The translations under genes and the position numbers were made by a program. From Actinomycetales bacterium (GTDB taxonomy: Bacteria > Actinomycetota > Actinomycetes > Actinomycetales > Actinomycetaceae), in NCBI GenBank assembly GCA_022838965.1, contig JALHDK010000127.1, positions 1 to 12,111 on the forward strand: DNA of 12,111 bases, in the 5' to 3' direction. Shown piece after piece: positions 1 to 6,037 of this stretch. The notes below the pieces were generated by a model. That model searched no databases. It was not told where the DNA came from and saw only the letters and a list, made by a program, of their open reading frames with translations. The stretch's first letter is position 1, and every line of letters starts with the position of its first letter.

Positions 1-371
1 CGCTGCGGGACCAGTCGCTGATCGCGGGGATCGGCAACGCCTACTCGGACGAGATCCTGCACGCCGCGCGGCTCAGTCCCTTCGCGCTCACCGGTTCCCT
101 CGGCGCGGACGAGGTGGCGCGCCTGCACGCCGCGATGGGGGAGGTGCTGGCGGACGCGGTGGCCGCGGCGGCCGGGCGGCCCGCCGCCGACCTGAAGGAC
201 GCCAAGCGGGCGGGCATGCGGGTGCACGGCCGCACCGGCGAGCCGTGCCCGGTCTGCGGGGACGTCATTCGGGAGGTGTCCTTCGCCGATTCCGCCCTGC
301 AGTACTGCCCGCGGTGCCAGACGGGCGGGAAGGTGCTCGCGGACCGGCGGATGTCGCGCCTGCTGCGCTGA
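1..371 (+). CDS. Fpg/Nei-family DNA glycosylase, C-terminal part (5' end outside window)
   Basis: This is a base-excision repair glycosylase/AP lyase that removes oxidised bases. The first complete codon in the window is at position 3, and about 122 residues are visible. They begin with the helix-two-turn-helix DNA-binding segment (LRDQSLIAGIGNAYSDEIL). They end with the family zinc finger, C-x2-C-x16-C-x2-C (CPVCG...YCPRCQTGG), and a basic tail, RRMSRLLR. The catalytic N-terminal proline and glutamate lie upstream of the window. The wording IAGIGNAYSDEIL and the CQTGGK finger resemble the mycobacterial Rv0944-type (MutM2/Nei-like) proteins more than classical MutM, and this comparison is from memory. 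Substrate preference cannot be judged from this part. The gene ends 39 bases before vapB with no obvious terminator. Confidence 0.9.
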   Translation, partial: LRDQSLIAGIGNAYSDEILHAARLSPFALTGSLGADEVARLHAAMGEVLADAVAAAAGRPAADLKDAKRAGMRVHGRTGEPCPVCGDVIREVSFADSALQYCPRCQTGGKVLADRRMSRLLR

Positions 372-398
372 GCGTGGTGTAAGGGTGGACAGCCGAGG

Positions 399-410
399 TA
401 GAATGGTGCC
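399..410 (+). promoter_or_regulatory. Leaderless -10 promoter element of vapB
   Basis: A TAGAAT hexamer at 399-404 is followed by exactly six bases and then the ATG of vapB at 411. Transcription should therefore start at or next to the A of the start codon. No Shine-Dalgarno sequence lies between the two. A convincing -35 is absent; TGGTGT at 375-380 is a weak candidate with an 18-base spacer. Leaderless starts of this geometry are well known in actinobacteria. Confidence 0.6.
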
Positions 411-665
411 ATGAGCCTCAACATCAAGAACGACCGGGTGCACGCGCTTGCGCGCGAGGCAGCGCGGCGGTCCGGGAAGTCGCAGACCGGTGCCATCGAG
501 GAGGCACTCGAGCGCTACCTTGCGCAGTTGCCCGAAGGGCCGCCGTTGGCGGACATCGAATGGATTCTCCGTGACGTTGACGCCCGTCTCGACGCAGCGG
601 CCAGGAAGACGATCCGCGATGCCCTGGTCGAGCTGCACGACGAGCGCACAGGGCTCCCGGCATGA
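411..665 (+). CDS. vapB: VapB-type antitoxin (PSK-family, ribbon-helix-helix-like)
   Basis: This 84-residue antitoxin should neutralise the VapC toxin encoded next and repress its own operon. The N-terminal 40 residues (MSLNIKNDRVHALAREAARR, then SGKSQTGAIEEALERYL) have the strand-helix-helix pattern of the PSK/VapB family: a short DNA-binding strand followed by amphipathic helices. The acidic and hydrophobic C-terminal half (around ADIEWILRDVDARL) is the expected toxin-binding arm. The stop codon overlaps the start of vapC in an ATGA (662-665), so the two are translationally coupled, as is usual for type II modules. The start is fixed by the -10 element six bases upstream. I see no obvious palindromic operator at the promoter. 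Confidence 0.87.
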   Translation: MSLNIKNDRVHALAREAARRSGKSQTGAIEEALERYLAQLPEGPPLADIEWILRDVDARLDAAARKTIRDALVELHDERTGLPA

Positions 666-1060
666 TCGTCGACACCTCGGCGATCATGGCGATCCTCCTG
701 GCCGAGCCAGAGCGGGAGTCGCTGGTGCGGGCGATCGCCGGGTCGGATCGTCCGCGGATGTCGGCGGCGTCCTACGTCGAGTGCGGCCTCGTGGTCGACG
801 CCGTGGGCGATCCCGTGCTCTCCAGCCGGCTCGACCAGCAGCTCCTGGAGGCCCTCGGCGTGGCGATCGAACCCGTGACGGTCGAGCAGGCTCGCCTCGC
901 GCGCGATGCGGGCCGTGCCTACGGACGGGGATCGGGCCACCCGGCCAGGCTGAACTTCGGGGACTGCTTCACGTACGCCCTGGCGCGGAGCACCGGAGAG
1001 CCGCTCCTCTTCAAGGGGGAGGACTTCGCGCGCACCGACCTGCGACCCGTCGTGCTCTAG
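662..1060 (+). CDS. vapC: VapC-type PIN-domain ribonuclease toxin
   Basis: This 132-residue PIN-domain toxin should be a Mg2+-dependent endoribonuclease that cuts specific RNA, typically tRNA or rRNA in this family. The acidic active-site residues are all visible: D4 in MIVDTSAIMAIL, E40 in ASYVECG, D101 in NFGDCFTYALA and D121 in KGEDFARTD. The length is typical for VapC, and nothing suggests inactivation. Translation probably depends on coupling to vapB through the ATGA overlap, since no good ribosome-binding site precedes it. Its TAG stop (1058-1060) shares bases with the TAG stop of the hydrolase gene coming from the other strand. The target RNA cannot be predicted from the sequence. Confidence 0.94.
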   Translation: MIVDTSAIMAILLAEPERESLVRAIAGSDRPRMSAASYVECGLVVDAVGDPVLSSRLDQQLLEALGVAIEPVTVEQARLARDAGRAYGRGSGHPARLNFGDCFTYALARSTGEPLLFKGEDFARTDLRPVVL

Positions 1061-2121
1061 CGGGACGGGCCGGCCAGCTCCGCGAGGATGAGCGGGAACA
1101 CGTCCCGCGCCGCGTCCTTCCCGAAGAACACGTCGAGGTGCCCGTAGCCGGGGAGCCGGTGGAGCGTGTCGGCGCTGTCGGGGCGGTGGCGCCGGAAGAA
1201 CTCCCAGGTGAGCTGCTGGCTCTCGGGGAGGAAGCAGAGGTTGTCCTCCCCGGCGAAGAAGGAGAAACGGGCGTCCGTCCGCGGGGCCTCGGCGGTGTAG
1301 TCCGCGAGCAGCCCGGGGCGGGTGCTGACGGACACCAGATGGCCGGCGCGGACGCACGCCTCCATCTGGGCGAAGAAGCTCACGGGCACCTCGCCGAACT
1401 CGCCACGGATCCAGTCGTGGGTGGCCTCGTCCAGGTTGGCGTGGGACCAGAGCGCCGGGCGGCCGGCGCCGTAGGTGAAGCTCACCATGCGGCACACGGC
1501 GTTGTCGCACTCCCGGTGGCCCGCCAGCACCGCCGCGCGGGTGAGCCGCGCGAAGGCACCCTCGGGCCTGTCACCCCAGCCGGGATTCAGGTGCGGCGTC
1601 AGGCGGGTGAGGACGGGGGTCAGCGTCCGGATCTTGACCCGCGAGAACCGGGGGATCACGGGGTGGAGGGAGACGGCGTTCGTGATGATGGTGTCCACCT
1701 CGGGAACCAGCCCCGCAACGGCGGACATGCAGAACGACGTCGATCCCTGGCAGTGCACGATCGCCTTGAGGGAGGGCGCGCCCGTCGCCTCCAGCACGTA
1801 GCGCACCGCGGCCGGGTGGTCGAAGGCGGCGGCGTCGTCGAGGGTCCACGGCACCGGCGGCAGGTCGATGGACGCGCGCCAGTTCAGCAGCCAGACGTCC
1901 CAGCCCTCATCGAGCAGTGCGTCCACGAGGGTGCGCGGGAGCGGGGGGCGGAACAGCTCCGCGCGCACCCCGGCACCGTGCACGAGCATCACGGGTCCGC
2001 GCCACGGCTCCCGGCGTCCGCGCACGTGCACCAGGGTGAGGGGCAGCCCGTCACCCGCGGAGAACGCGTGCGACTCGGTACGGTGGTCAGCCCGCGTGGT
2101 GGGGGCGGTCACGTCAGGCAC
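1057..2121 (-). CDS. Alpha/beta hydrolase partner of the GMC oxidoreductase
   Basis: This 354-residue alpha/beta-hydrolase-fold protein starts at GTG 2121, with AAGGAGG at 2134-2128 six bases upstream. The start overlaps the 3' end of the oxidase gene by eight bases, so the two are translationally coupled. The oxyanion segment is VMLVHGAGVRAELF (44-57). The nucleophile elbow reads IVHCQGS (121-127); aligned with the usual G-x-S-x-G, the nucleophile is C124 rather than serine. D293 (FFAGEDNLCF) and H328 (GYGHLDVFFG) complete a plausible triad. No signal peptide is seen. Hydrolases of this type occur beside, or fused to, cholesterol-oxidase-like GMC proteins in other bacteria. The substrate is probably an ester or thioester linked to the oxidase product, but this is inference. 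Confidence 0.9.
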   Translation of the reverse strand: MPDVTAPTTRADHRTESHAFSAGDGLPLTLVHVRGRREPWRGPVMLVHGAGVRAELFRPPLPRTLVDALLDEGWDVWLLNWRASIDLPPVPWTLDDAAAFDHPAAVRYVLEATGAPSLKAIVHCQGSTSFCMSAVAGLVPEVDTIITNAVSLHPVIPRFSRVKIRTLTPVLTRLTPHLNPGWGDRPEGAFARLTRAAVLAGHRECDNAVCRMVSFTYGAGRPALWSHANLDEATHDWIRGEFGEVPVSFFAQMEACVRAGHLVSVSTRPGLLADYTAEAPRTDARFSFFAGEDNLCFLPESQQLTWEFFRRHRPDSADTLHRLPGYGHLDVFFGKDAARDVFPLILAELAGPSR

Positions 2122-4681
2122 GGTGGGCCTCCTTCCGCGGGCGGTGGGCGGCGGGCCCGTAGATGTTCCACAGTGCCTCGCCGAAGAACGATCCGAACTG
2201 CCCCAGCGCCCGCACGGGGTTCTCTCCCCGGGCCTGGAAGGTGGTGAGCTGCTTCGCGAAGTCCAGCGGCTTGATCCGCAGCACCCCGCTCCCGATGACC
2301 TGCGCTTCGGCCCCGTCCGCATGCGCCCGGCCCGGCGGCACGTGGCCCCGCAGCAGCGTGGTGTACAGGGTGGAGGTGTCGGACCAGACGTCGAGCCCGG
2401 GGTCGTTGCGGACCGTCTTGAAACCGCGCAGGGTGACCGGGGCGCCGGCGGCGTCGCGGATCCAGAGCAGGTAGCGCATCTCGCGGACGGGCTCACCAGC
2501 GTCGTCCCGTGGGGTGACGAACAGGTTGAACCAGCCGCGTTCCACCGGCAGGTCCCCGCCCAGCAGATCGCTGCGCACCCGGCCCGCGGCGGTGCCCTCC
2601 CGGTCCGGGTCCGCCAGGAAGGCGTCCATGTCCGGGACGGTGATCGTCAGTTCGAACATGAGGCGATGCCCCAAGGCGCGCGCCTGTCGTGCGCCAGTCA
2701 CGGGGTCGGACTCTCCCAGCGTCACCCAGCCCTTCATCTGCTCGGTGAAGGCGACGGCGCGTCCGGCCTCGCGAGGCGCGTCCGCCCCGGTCCCCCCGGC
2801 CTCCGGGACCGCCCCGGTTCCCACGGCCTCCGGGACCGCCGTCGCGCCGTCGTCGCCGGTCGCGGGCCCCACGCCCAGGAGGGGCGAGTCGTCGGTGACG
2901 AGCGGTGGCGTGGCCGCGGGGGGCGTGGCGTCCGACGGCGCCGGCGCCCGGCGGACGCGCGGGCGTCGCGGCTTCTCGAGGAGGTGCTCGGCGGCACGAT
3001 CGGCCAGCGCGGCGATGGTGAGGGCCGGGTTGGGGCCGACGGGTCCGGGCATCGCGGCGCCGTCGAGCACGTACAGGCCCGGATGCCCGAACGACTCGTT
3101 CCAGGAGTCCACCACGCCCTCGGTGGCATGCCGGCCCATCGGCGCGCCACCGAGCGGGTGCACCGTGACCACGCGCTTCGTCCACCACAGGGGGTTGTCG
3201 CGGAACGTGGCGTTGAGGGCGTCCGCCATGCGCCGCATCGTCTCCCGCATCGCCGTGAAGTACTCCAGCGACGTGGCGGTGCACCAGCGCACGTCCAGCT
3301 CGCCGTCCCGCAGCGAGATGACACCGTCGGGGACGTCGCGGCCCATGCCGAGCAGGGGGAGCGAGCTGCTCCCCAGCCGGCCCTGGCCGACCAGCTTCGC
3401 CACCTCGGCGGAGATGGTGGACTCGTTGCGCCGGGCGAGGCGGTAGCGCACGAGGTCGCGCGCAGCGGAGACCCCCCGGCGGACCGACTGGTGCAGCATG
3501 GACGTCTCGATGAGCCAGTTCGTGAACTCGGGGAAGCCGGCCTCCTGGATGTAGTACCCGCGGCCGCGATGGCCGTTCCCGTCCAGCGCATCCGGCACCC
3601 GGATGGCGCTGGTGATCACCGGGCCGTAGCTGCCGTCGATGAGGCGCGACCGTCCGCTCGCCGTGTCCACCCTCGCACCCATCATGAAGGTGAGCAGATC
3701 GCCGTTGCCGGAGAAGCGGGTCCCCAGGGCCGGCCCGAGCGCGGGGAGCGAGACGCGGTTGTGGAGCAGCAGGCTCGCGGTCCCGAAGGTGCCCGCGGCG
3801 AGGACGAGGTCGTCACAGTGGACGGTGCGCACGGTGTGGGAGCGTCGCCCGACGTCGTCGGCCTCCGCCGACCACTGTCGGTAGGTGACCGCGTACCCGC
3901 CGCCGTCCAGCGGCCGGATGGCTGTCGCCTCGGCGAGCGTGCGGATGTCCGCCCCGTGGTACGCGGCCGCGGAGAGGTAGGTGTGGTCGAGGGTGTTCTT
4001 GGACCCCTCGTTGCAGCCGATGTCGCACTCCCCGCAGAGGCGGCAGCTCAGGCGCGGGACGCCGTGGATGTTGCCGTAGACCGGGGTGGGCAGGATCTGT
4101 TTGGGCGAGGGCGGGCCGTCCGGATCCGCGCCGAAACTGATCGCCAGGGGAGGCGCGAAGGCCTCGTATCCGAGGCTGGCGGCCGCGTCCCGGAGAGCGA
4201 CGGACTTCGCGATGGTGGGGTAGGGGTTGGGCCGGGGAGTGAGCATGCGCTCGACGGCGTCGTAGTGCGGCTCCAGGTCCGCGCGGCCGATCGGCCAGTT
4301 CTCGTACCCGCCACCGGGAAGGGGCTCGTCGTGGACGAACCAGCGCTCGTCCTTCCGGAGCAGCACGTTGGCGTAGATGAGGGAGCCCCCGCCCAGGCCC
4401 GCCGAGACGATGGCCTCGAGCCGGCGGAAGGAGCGGACGTCGAAGAGCCCGTAGAGCCCGTCCTTCGGCTCCCAGAAGTTGTGGCTCATCTCGTAGGGCG
4501 TGCGGGCGAAGCTGCCGGGCGGGTAGGCCTGCCCGCGCTCGAGGACCACCGTGGAGCGGCCCGCCTGGGCGAGCCGGTAGGCGGCCACCGAGCCGCCGAA
4601 ACCTGAGCCCACCACGACGGCGTCCACGTGGTCGGGTGCGTGCCGGGTGTCGCTGGGATGCGCGGGGCGGGTGGCGCTCAC
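2114..4681 (-). CDS. Cholesterol-oxidase-like GMC oxidoreductase with C-terminal extension
   Basis: This 855-residue FAD-dependent GMC-family enzyme should oxidise an alcohol, possibly a sterol. Residues 1-570 are the GMC core: dinucleotide-binding GSGFGG (25-30), the ribose-binding E48 in VVLERG, a second flavin segment SAGLGGGSLIYANV (93-106), the catalytic H508 in VHPLGG, and the C-terminal GPNPALT (549-555). A four-cysteine motif, C213-x2-C-x2-C-x3-C223, precedes EGSKNT. A Pro/Ala/Gly-rich linker (about 571-640) leads to a roughly 200-residue C-terminal domain (GWFNLFVTP, MRYLLWIRD, DTSTLYTTL) seen in cholesterol-oxidase/hydrolase fusions. No signal peptide is seen, so it is probably cytoplasmic. 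The chosen GTG has GGAG six bases upstream and lies 30 bases past the predicted transcription start; the frame is open further, to 4867. Whether the substrate is cholesterol is unproven. Confidence 0.93.
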   Translation of the reverse strand: MSATRPAHPSDTRHAPDHVDAVVVGSGFGGSVAAYRLAQAGRSTVVLERGQAYPPGSFARTPYEMSHNFWEPKDGLYGLFDVRSFRRLEAIVSAGLGGGSLIYANVLLRKDERWFVHDEPLPGGGYENWPIGRADLEPHYDAVERMLTPRPNPYPTIAKSVALRDAAASLGYEAFAPPLAISFGADPDGPPSPKQILPTPVYGNIHGVPRLSCRLCGECDIGCNEGSKNTLDHTYLSAAAYHGADIRTLAEATAIRPLDGGGYAVTYRQWSAEADDVGRRSHTVRTVHCDDLVLAAGTFGTASLLLHNRVSLPALGPALGTRFSGNGDLLTFMMGARVDTASGRSRLIDGSYGPVITSAIRVPDALDGNGHRGRGYYIQEAGFPEFTNWLIETSMLHQSVRRGVSAARDLVRYRLARRNESTISAEVAKLVGQGRLGSSSLPLLGMGRDVPDGVISLRDGELDVRWCTATSLEYFTAMRETMRRMADALNATFRDNPLWWTKRVVTVHPLGGAPMGRHATEGVVDSWNESFGHPGLYVLDGAAMPGPVGPNPALTIAALADRAAEHLLEKPRRPRVRRAPAPSDATPPAATPPLVTDDSPLLGVGPATGDDGATAVPEAVGTGAVPEAGGTGADAPREAGRAVAFTEQMKGWVTLGESDPVTGARQARALGHRLMFELTITVPDMDAFLADPDREGTAAGRVRSDLLGGDLPVERGWFNLFVTPRDDAGEPVREMRYLLWIRDAAGAPVTLRGFKTVRNDPGLDVWSDTSTLYTTLLRGHVPPGRAHADGAEAQVIGSGVLRIKPLDFAKQLTTFQARGENPVRALGQFGSFFGEALWNIYGPAAHRPRKEAHRA
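2785..2838 (-). repeat. 27-bp tandem repeat in the oxidase linker
   Basis: Two adjacent 27-bp units, 2785-2811 and 2812-2838, are identical at 25 of 27 positions. On the coding strand they give two nine-residue units, AVPEAVGTG and AVPEAGGTG (residues 615-632), in the flexible linker between the GMC core and the C-terminal domain. The unit is a multiple of three, so copy-number change would not break the reading frame. Confidence 0.85.
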
Positions 4682-4687
4682 GGCGTG

Positions 4688-4691
4688 CTCC
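4688..4691 (-). promoter_or_regulatory. Ribosome-binding site fixing the GTG start of the GMC oxidase
   Basis: GGAG (reading 4691 to 4688) lies six bases before the GTG at 4681. Together with the predicted transcription start near 4711, it favours this GTG over the upstream in-frame codons, which would fall in the promoter. Confidence 0.6.
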
Positions 4692-4717
4692 GTCCTCGGG
4701 AGGGGGGTGGTGAGGTG

Positions 4718-4747
4718 AGAGTAGCGAATCACCCGCGCCTGGGACAA
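4718..4747 (-). promoter_or_regulatory. Promoter of the GMC oxidase-hydrolase operon
   Basis: Reading the minus strand, TTGTCC (4747-4742) is a -35-like hexamer and TACTCT (4723-4718) a -10-like hexamer, separated by 18 bases. The predicted transcription start is near 4711, leaving a leader of about 30 bases that contains the GGAG site. The -35 lies inside the palindrome at 4739-4756, so binding there would block polymerase. Confidence 0.6.
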
Positions 4748-4756
4748 TCGTCCCAG
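4739..4756. promoter_or_regulatory. Palindromic operator overlapping the -35 of the oxidase promoter
   Basis: CTGGGAC-AATC-GTCCCAG is a perfect inverted repeat with 7-bp arms and a 4-bp centre. Its length and symmetry suit a dimeric TetR- or similar helix-turn-helix repressor. It covers the -35 hexamer of the oxidase operon. No regulator gene is in the window, so the cognate protein is unknown. A transcript hairpin is less likely because the site lies upstream of the predicted start. Confidence 0.6.
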
Positions 4757-4818
4757 AGGGGCGGCGGGCGTTCGGGGCCGGCGGCGGCGGGCCGGGGCGG
4801 GTGACGACGGCGATCGCC

Positions 4819-5223
4819 TCAGGGCTGGCCGTCGAACCTCCAGAGGAGCGCGCGGGCGTACCCGCACTCGACGTCCTCGTCCACCACCCGCCGGATTCCC
4901 GCACCCGTCCGGAACGTCACGATCCAGGAGGAGCCGTCGTGCTCGAGCGCCACCAGGTCATCGCCGAGCGCCTCCCGCAACTGGTCCTCGCGGGGGAGCC
5001 ACAGGCAGTCGTCCTGGGCGATGGAGTCCAGCGCCCACTCCGTGGTCCCGTTGAACTTCACCACGCCGTGGCCGAAGTGGTCGTGGACCTCGATCGTCAT
5101 CTCGGCGACATGGAAGATCGTCTCGTCGATCCCGCGGTGCGGGATCATGAACCGGTCCCCGCTGCGCGGTTCCCAGGGCAGGCCCGCGCGGTGCAGCGCC
5201 TCCGCGAGCTCCACTGTGATCAC
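4819..5223 (-). CDS. Conserved small actinobacterial protein of unknown function
   Basis: This 134-residue soluble protein, mixed alpha/beta by appearance, has no signal peptide, no membrane segment and no nucleotide-binding motif. Related actinobacterial proteins share the phrases VELAEAL..AG..W.P..GDRF, a central FNGTTEWALDS and LWLPREDQLRE. As I remember, they are often labelled 'pilus assembly protein CpaE', but this sequence lacks the P-loop ATPase features of true CpaE, so I would not carry over that function. The GTG at 5223 is preferred because GATAAT (5235-5230) lies exactly six bases before it. The open frame continues upstream to 5382, but that extension overlaps the end of the phosphatase gene and does not look like protein of this family. 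The next gene downstream, the oxidase, has its own promoter. Confidence 0.8.
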   Translation of the reverse strand: MITVELAEALHRAGLPWEPRSGDRFMIPHRGIDETIFHVAEMTIEVHDHFGHGVVKFNGTTEWALDSIAQDDCLWLPREDQLREALGDDLVALEHDGSSWIVTFRTGAGIRRVVDEDVECGYARALLWRFDGQP

Positions 5224-5235
5224 CGCCTCATTATC
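5224..5235 (-). promoter_or_regulatory. Leaderless -10 promoter element of the 134-residue protein gene
   Basis: GATAAT, reading 5235 to 5230, is followed by six bases (GAGGCG) and the GTG at 5223. The spacing is identical to that of vapB and three other genes here. GAGG within the gap would be too close to the start for a normal Shine-Dalgarno site. No clear -35 is visible. Confidence 0.55.
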
Positions 5236-5308
5236 ACCGCACGCTGGCGTGGGACGCGCGCTGGAGCGGGCCCCCGCGGTGGGATGGGCGGTGACGGAAC
5301 CCGCCGGC

Positions 5309-6037
5309 TCAGGTGCCACCCTCGGCCGCCACGCGCGCAGCTGCGGCCCGGGCGGCGTCATCGTCGAGATAGCGCCCGCCACGCGGGGTGACCCGTCCGG
5401 AGCCGTCCACGGCGTAGACCAGCGGATGGCCGGCCGGGATGTTGAGGTCCTCGATCTCCCGGTCAGTGAGCTGGTCGATCACCGCACACAACGCCCGCAG
5501 CGAGTTGCCGTGGGCCACCACGAACACGCAGGCCCCCGCCGCGAGCCGATCCCGCAGCGACTCCTCCCACAGCGGCCGGACCCGCTCGACGACGTCGTAC
5601 AGCGATTCCCCCACCCCCGGCCGGAGCGGGCCGGCATCGGCCAGGGGCGGCGGGTCCACCCACGAGGCGCGCTGGTCGGGCGACGCCGCGGGCGGGCGGC
5701 CGTGCAGCGTGCGGCGCCAGACGAAGAAGTTCTCCTCGCCATGGCGGGCCGCGGCCACCGTCTTCGGTACCCCTGTCAGGCAGCCGTAATCGCGTTCGGA
5801 GAGCCGCCACGTCGTCTCGATCGGCACGTCGCCCAGACCCAGGTGGTGGGTAAGCAGCTCCGTGGTCCGCCGCGCGCGGAGCATGGGGGAGCTCACCACC
5901 AGGTCCGGCCGCAGGCCCGCGCGCGCGATCAACCCGGCCGCCACCGCCAGCTGTCGCTCGCCGGCCGGGGACAGGCCGACATCCAGCAGACCGGTGAACG
6001 TGCTGGTGGCGTTGTAGATGCTCTCGCCGTGGCGCAC
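5309..6037 (-). CDS. Histidine phosphatase / phosphoglycerate-mutase-like protein, start truncated
   Basis: This branch-1 histidine phosphatase is closest to 2,3-bisphosphoglycerate-dependent phosphoglycerate mutase (GpmA type). From the GTG at 6037 it is 242 residues: VRHGES with the phospho-accepting H3, FTGLLDVGLS (14-23), SSPMLRARRT (49-58), ERDYG with E81, and VAHGNSLRAL with H176, then LNIPAGHPLVY. GpmA proteins normally have about nine residues before RHG that form the first beta strand (for example LVLVRHG). Here only the start valine precedes it. Upstream, the frame runs without family similarity inside the sirtuin gene, and no ribosome-binding site is evident. The protein may be inactive or may be made by frameshifting from the sirtuin. 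As it is probably a paralogue, glycolysis need not depend on it. Confidence 0.82.
   Translation of the reverse strand: MRHGESIYNATSTFTGLLDVGLSPAGERQLAVAAGLIARAGLRPDLVVSSPMLRARRTTELLTHHLGLGDVPIETTWRLSERDYGCLTGVPKTVAAARHGEENFFVWRRTLHGRPPAASPDQRASWVDPPPLADAGPLRPGVGESLYDVVERVRPLWEESLRDRLAAGACVFVVAHGNSLRALCAVIDQLTDREIEDLNIPAGHPLVYAVDGSGRVTPRGGRYLDDDAARAAAARVAAEGGT

Noticed and set aside
448..2247. 599-codon + strand frame over vapBC and opposite the hydrolase
   Set aside because: It is out of frame with vapB and vapC, and antisense to the hydrolase, so it is a shadow.
1868..4606. 912-codon open frame on the + strand opposite the GMC oxidase
   Set aside because: It is a GC-driven shadow. Its translation is rich in R, G, A, E and V with no family motif, and the opposite strand has a complete, motif-rich enzyme.
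4809..4818. 10-bp palindrome GGCGATCGCC next to the stop of the 134-residue protein gene
   Set aside because: It is too short and has no loop for a terminator. The core is a common GC-rich palindrome, and there is no second copy or context to suggest a regulatory role.
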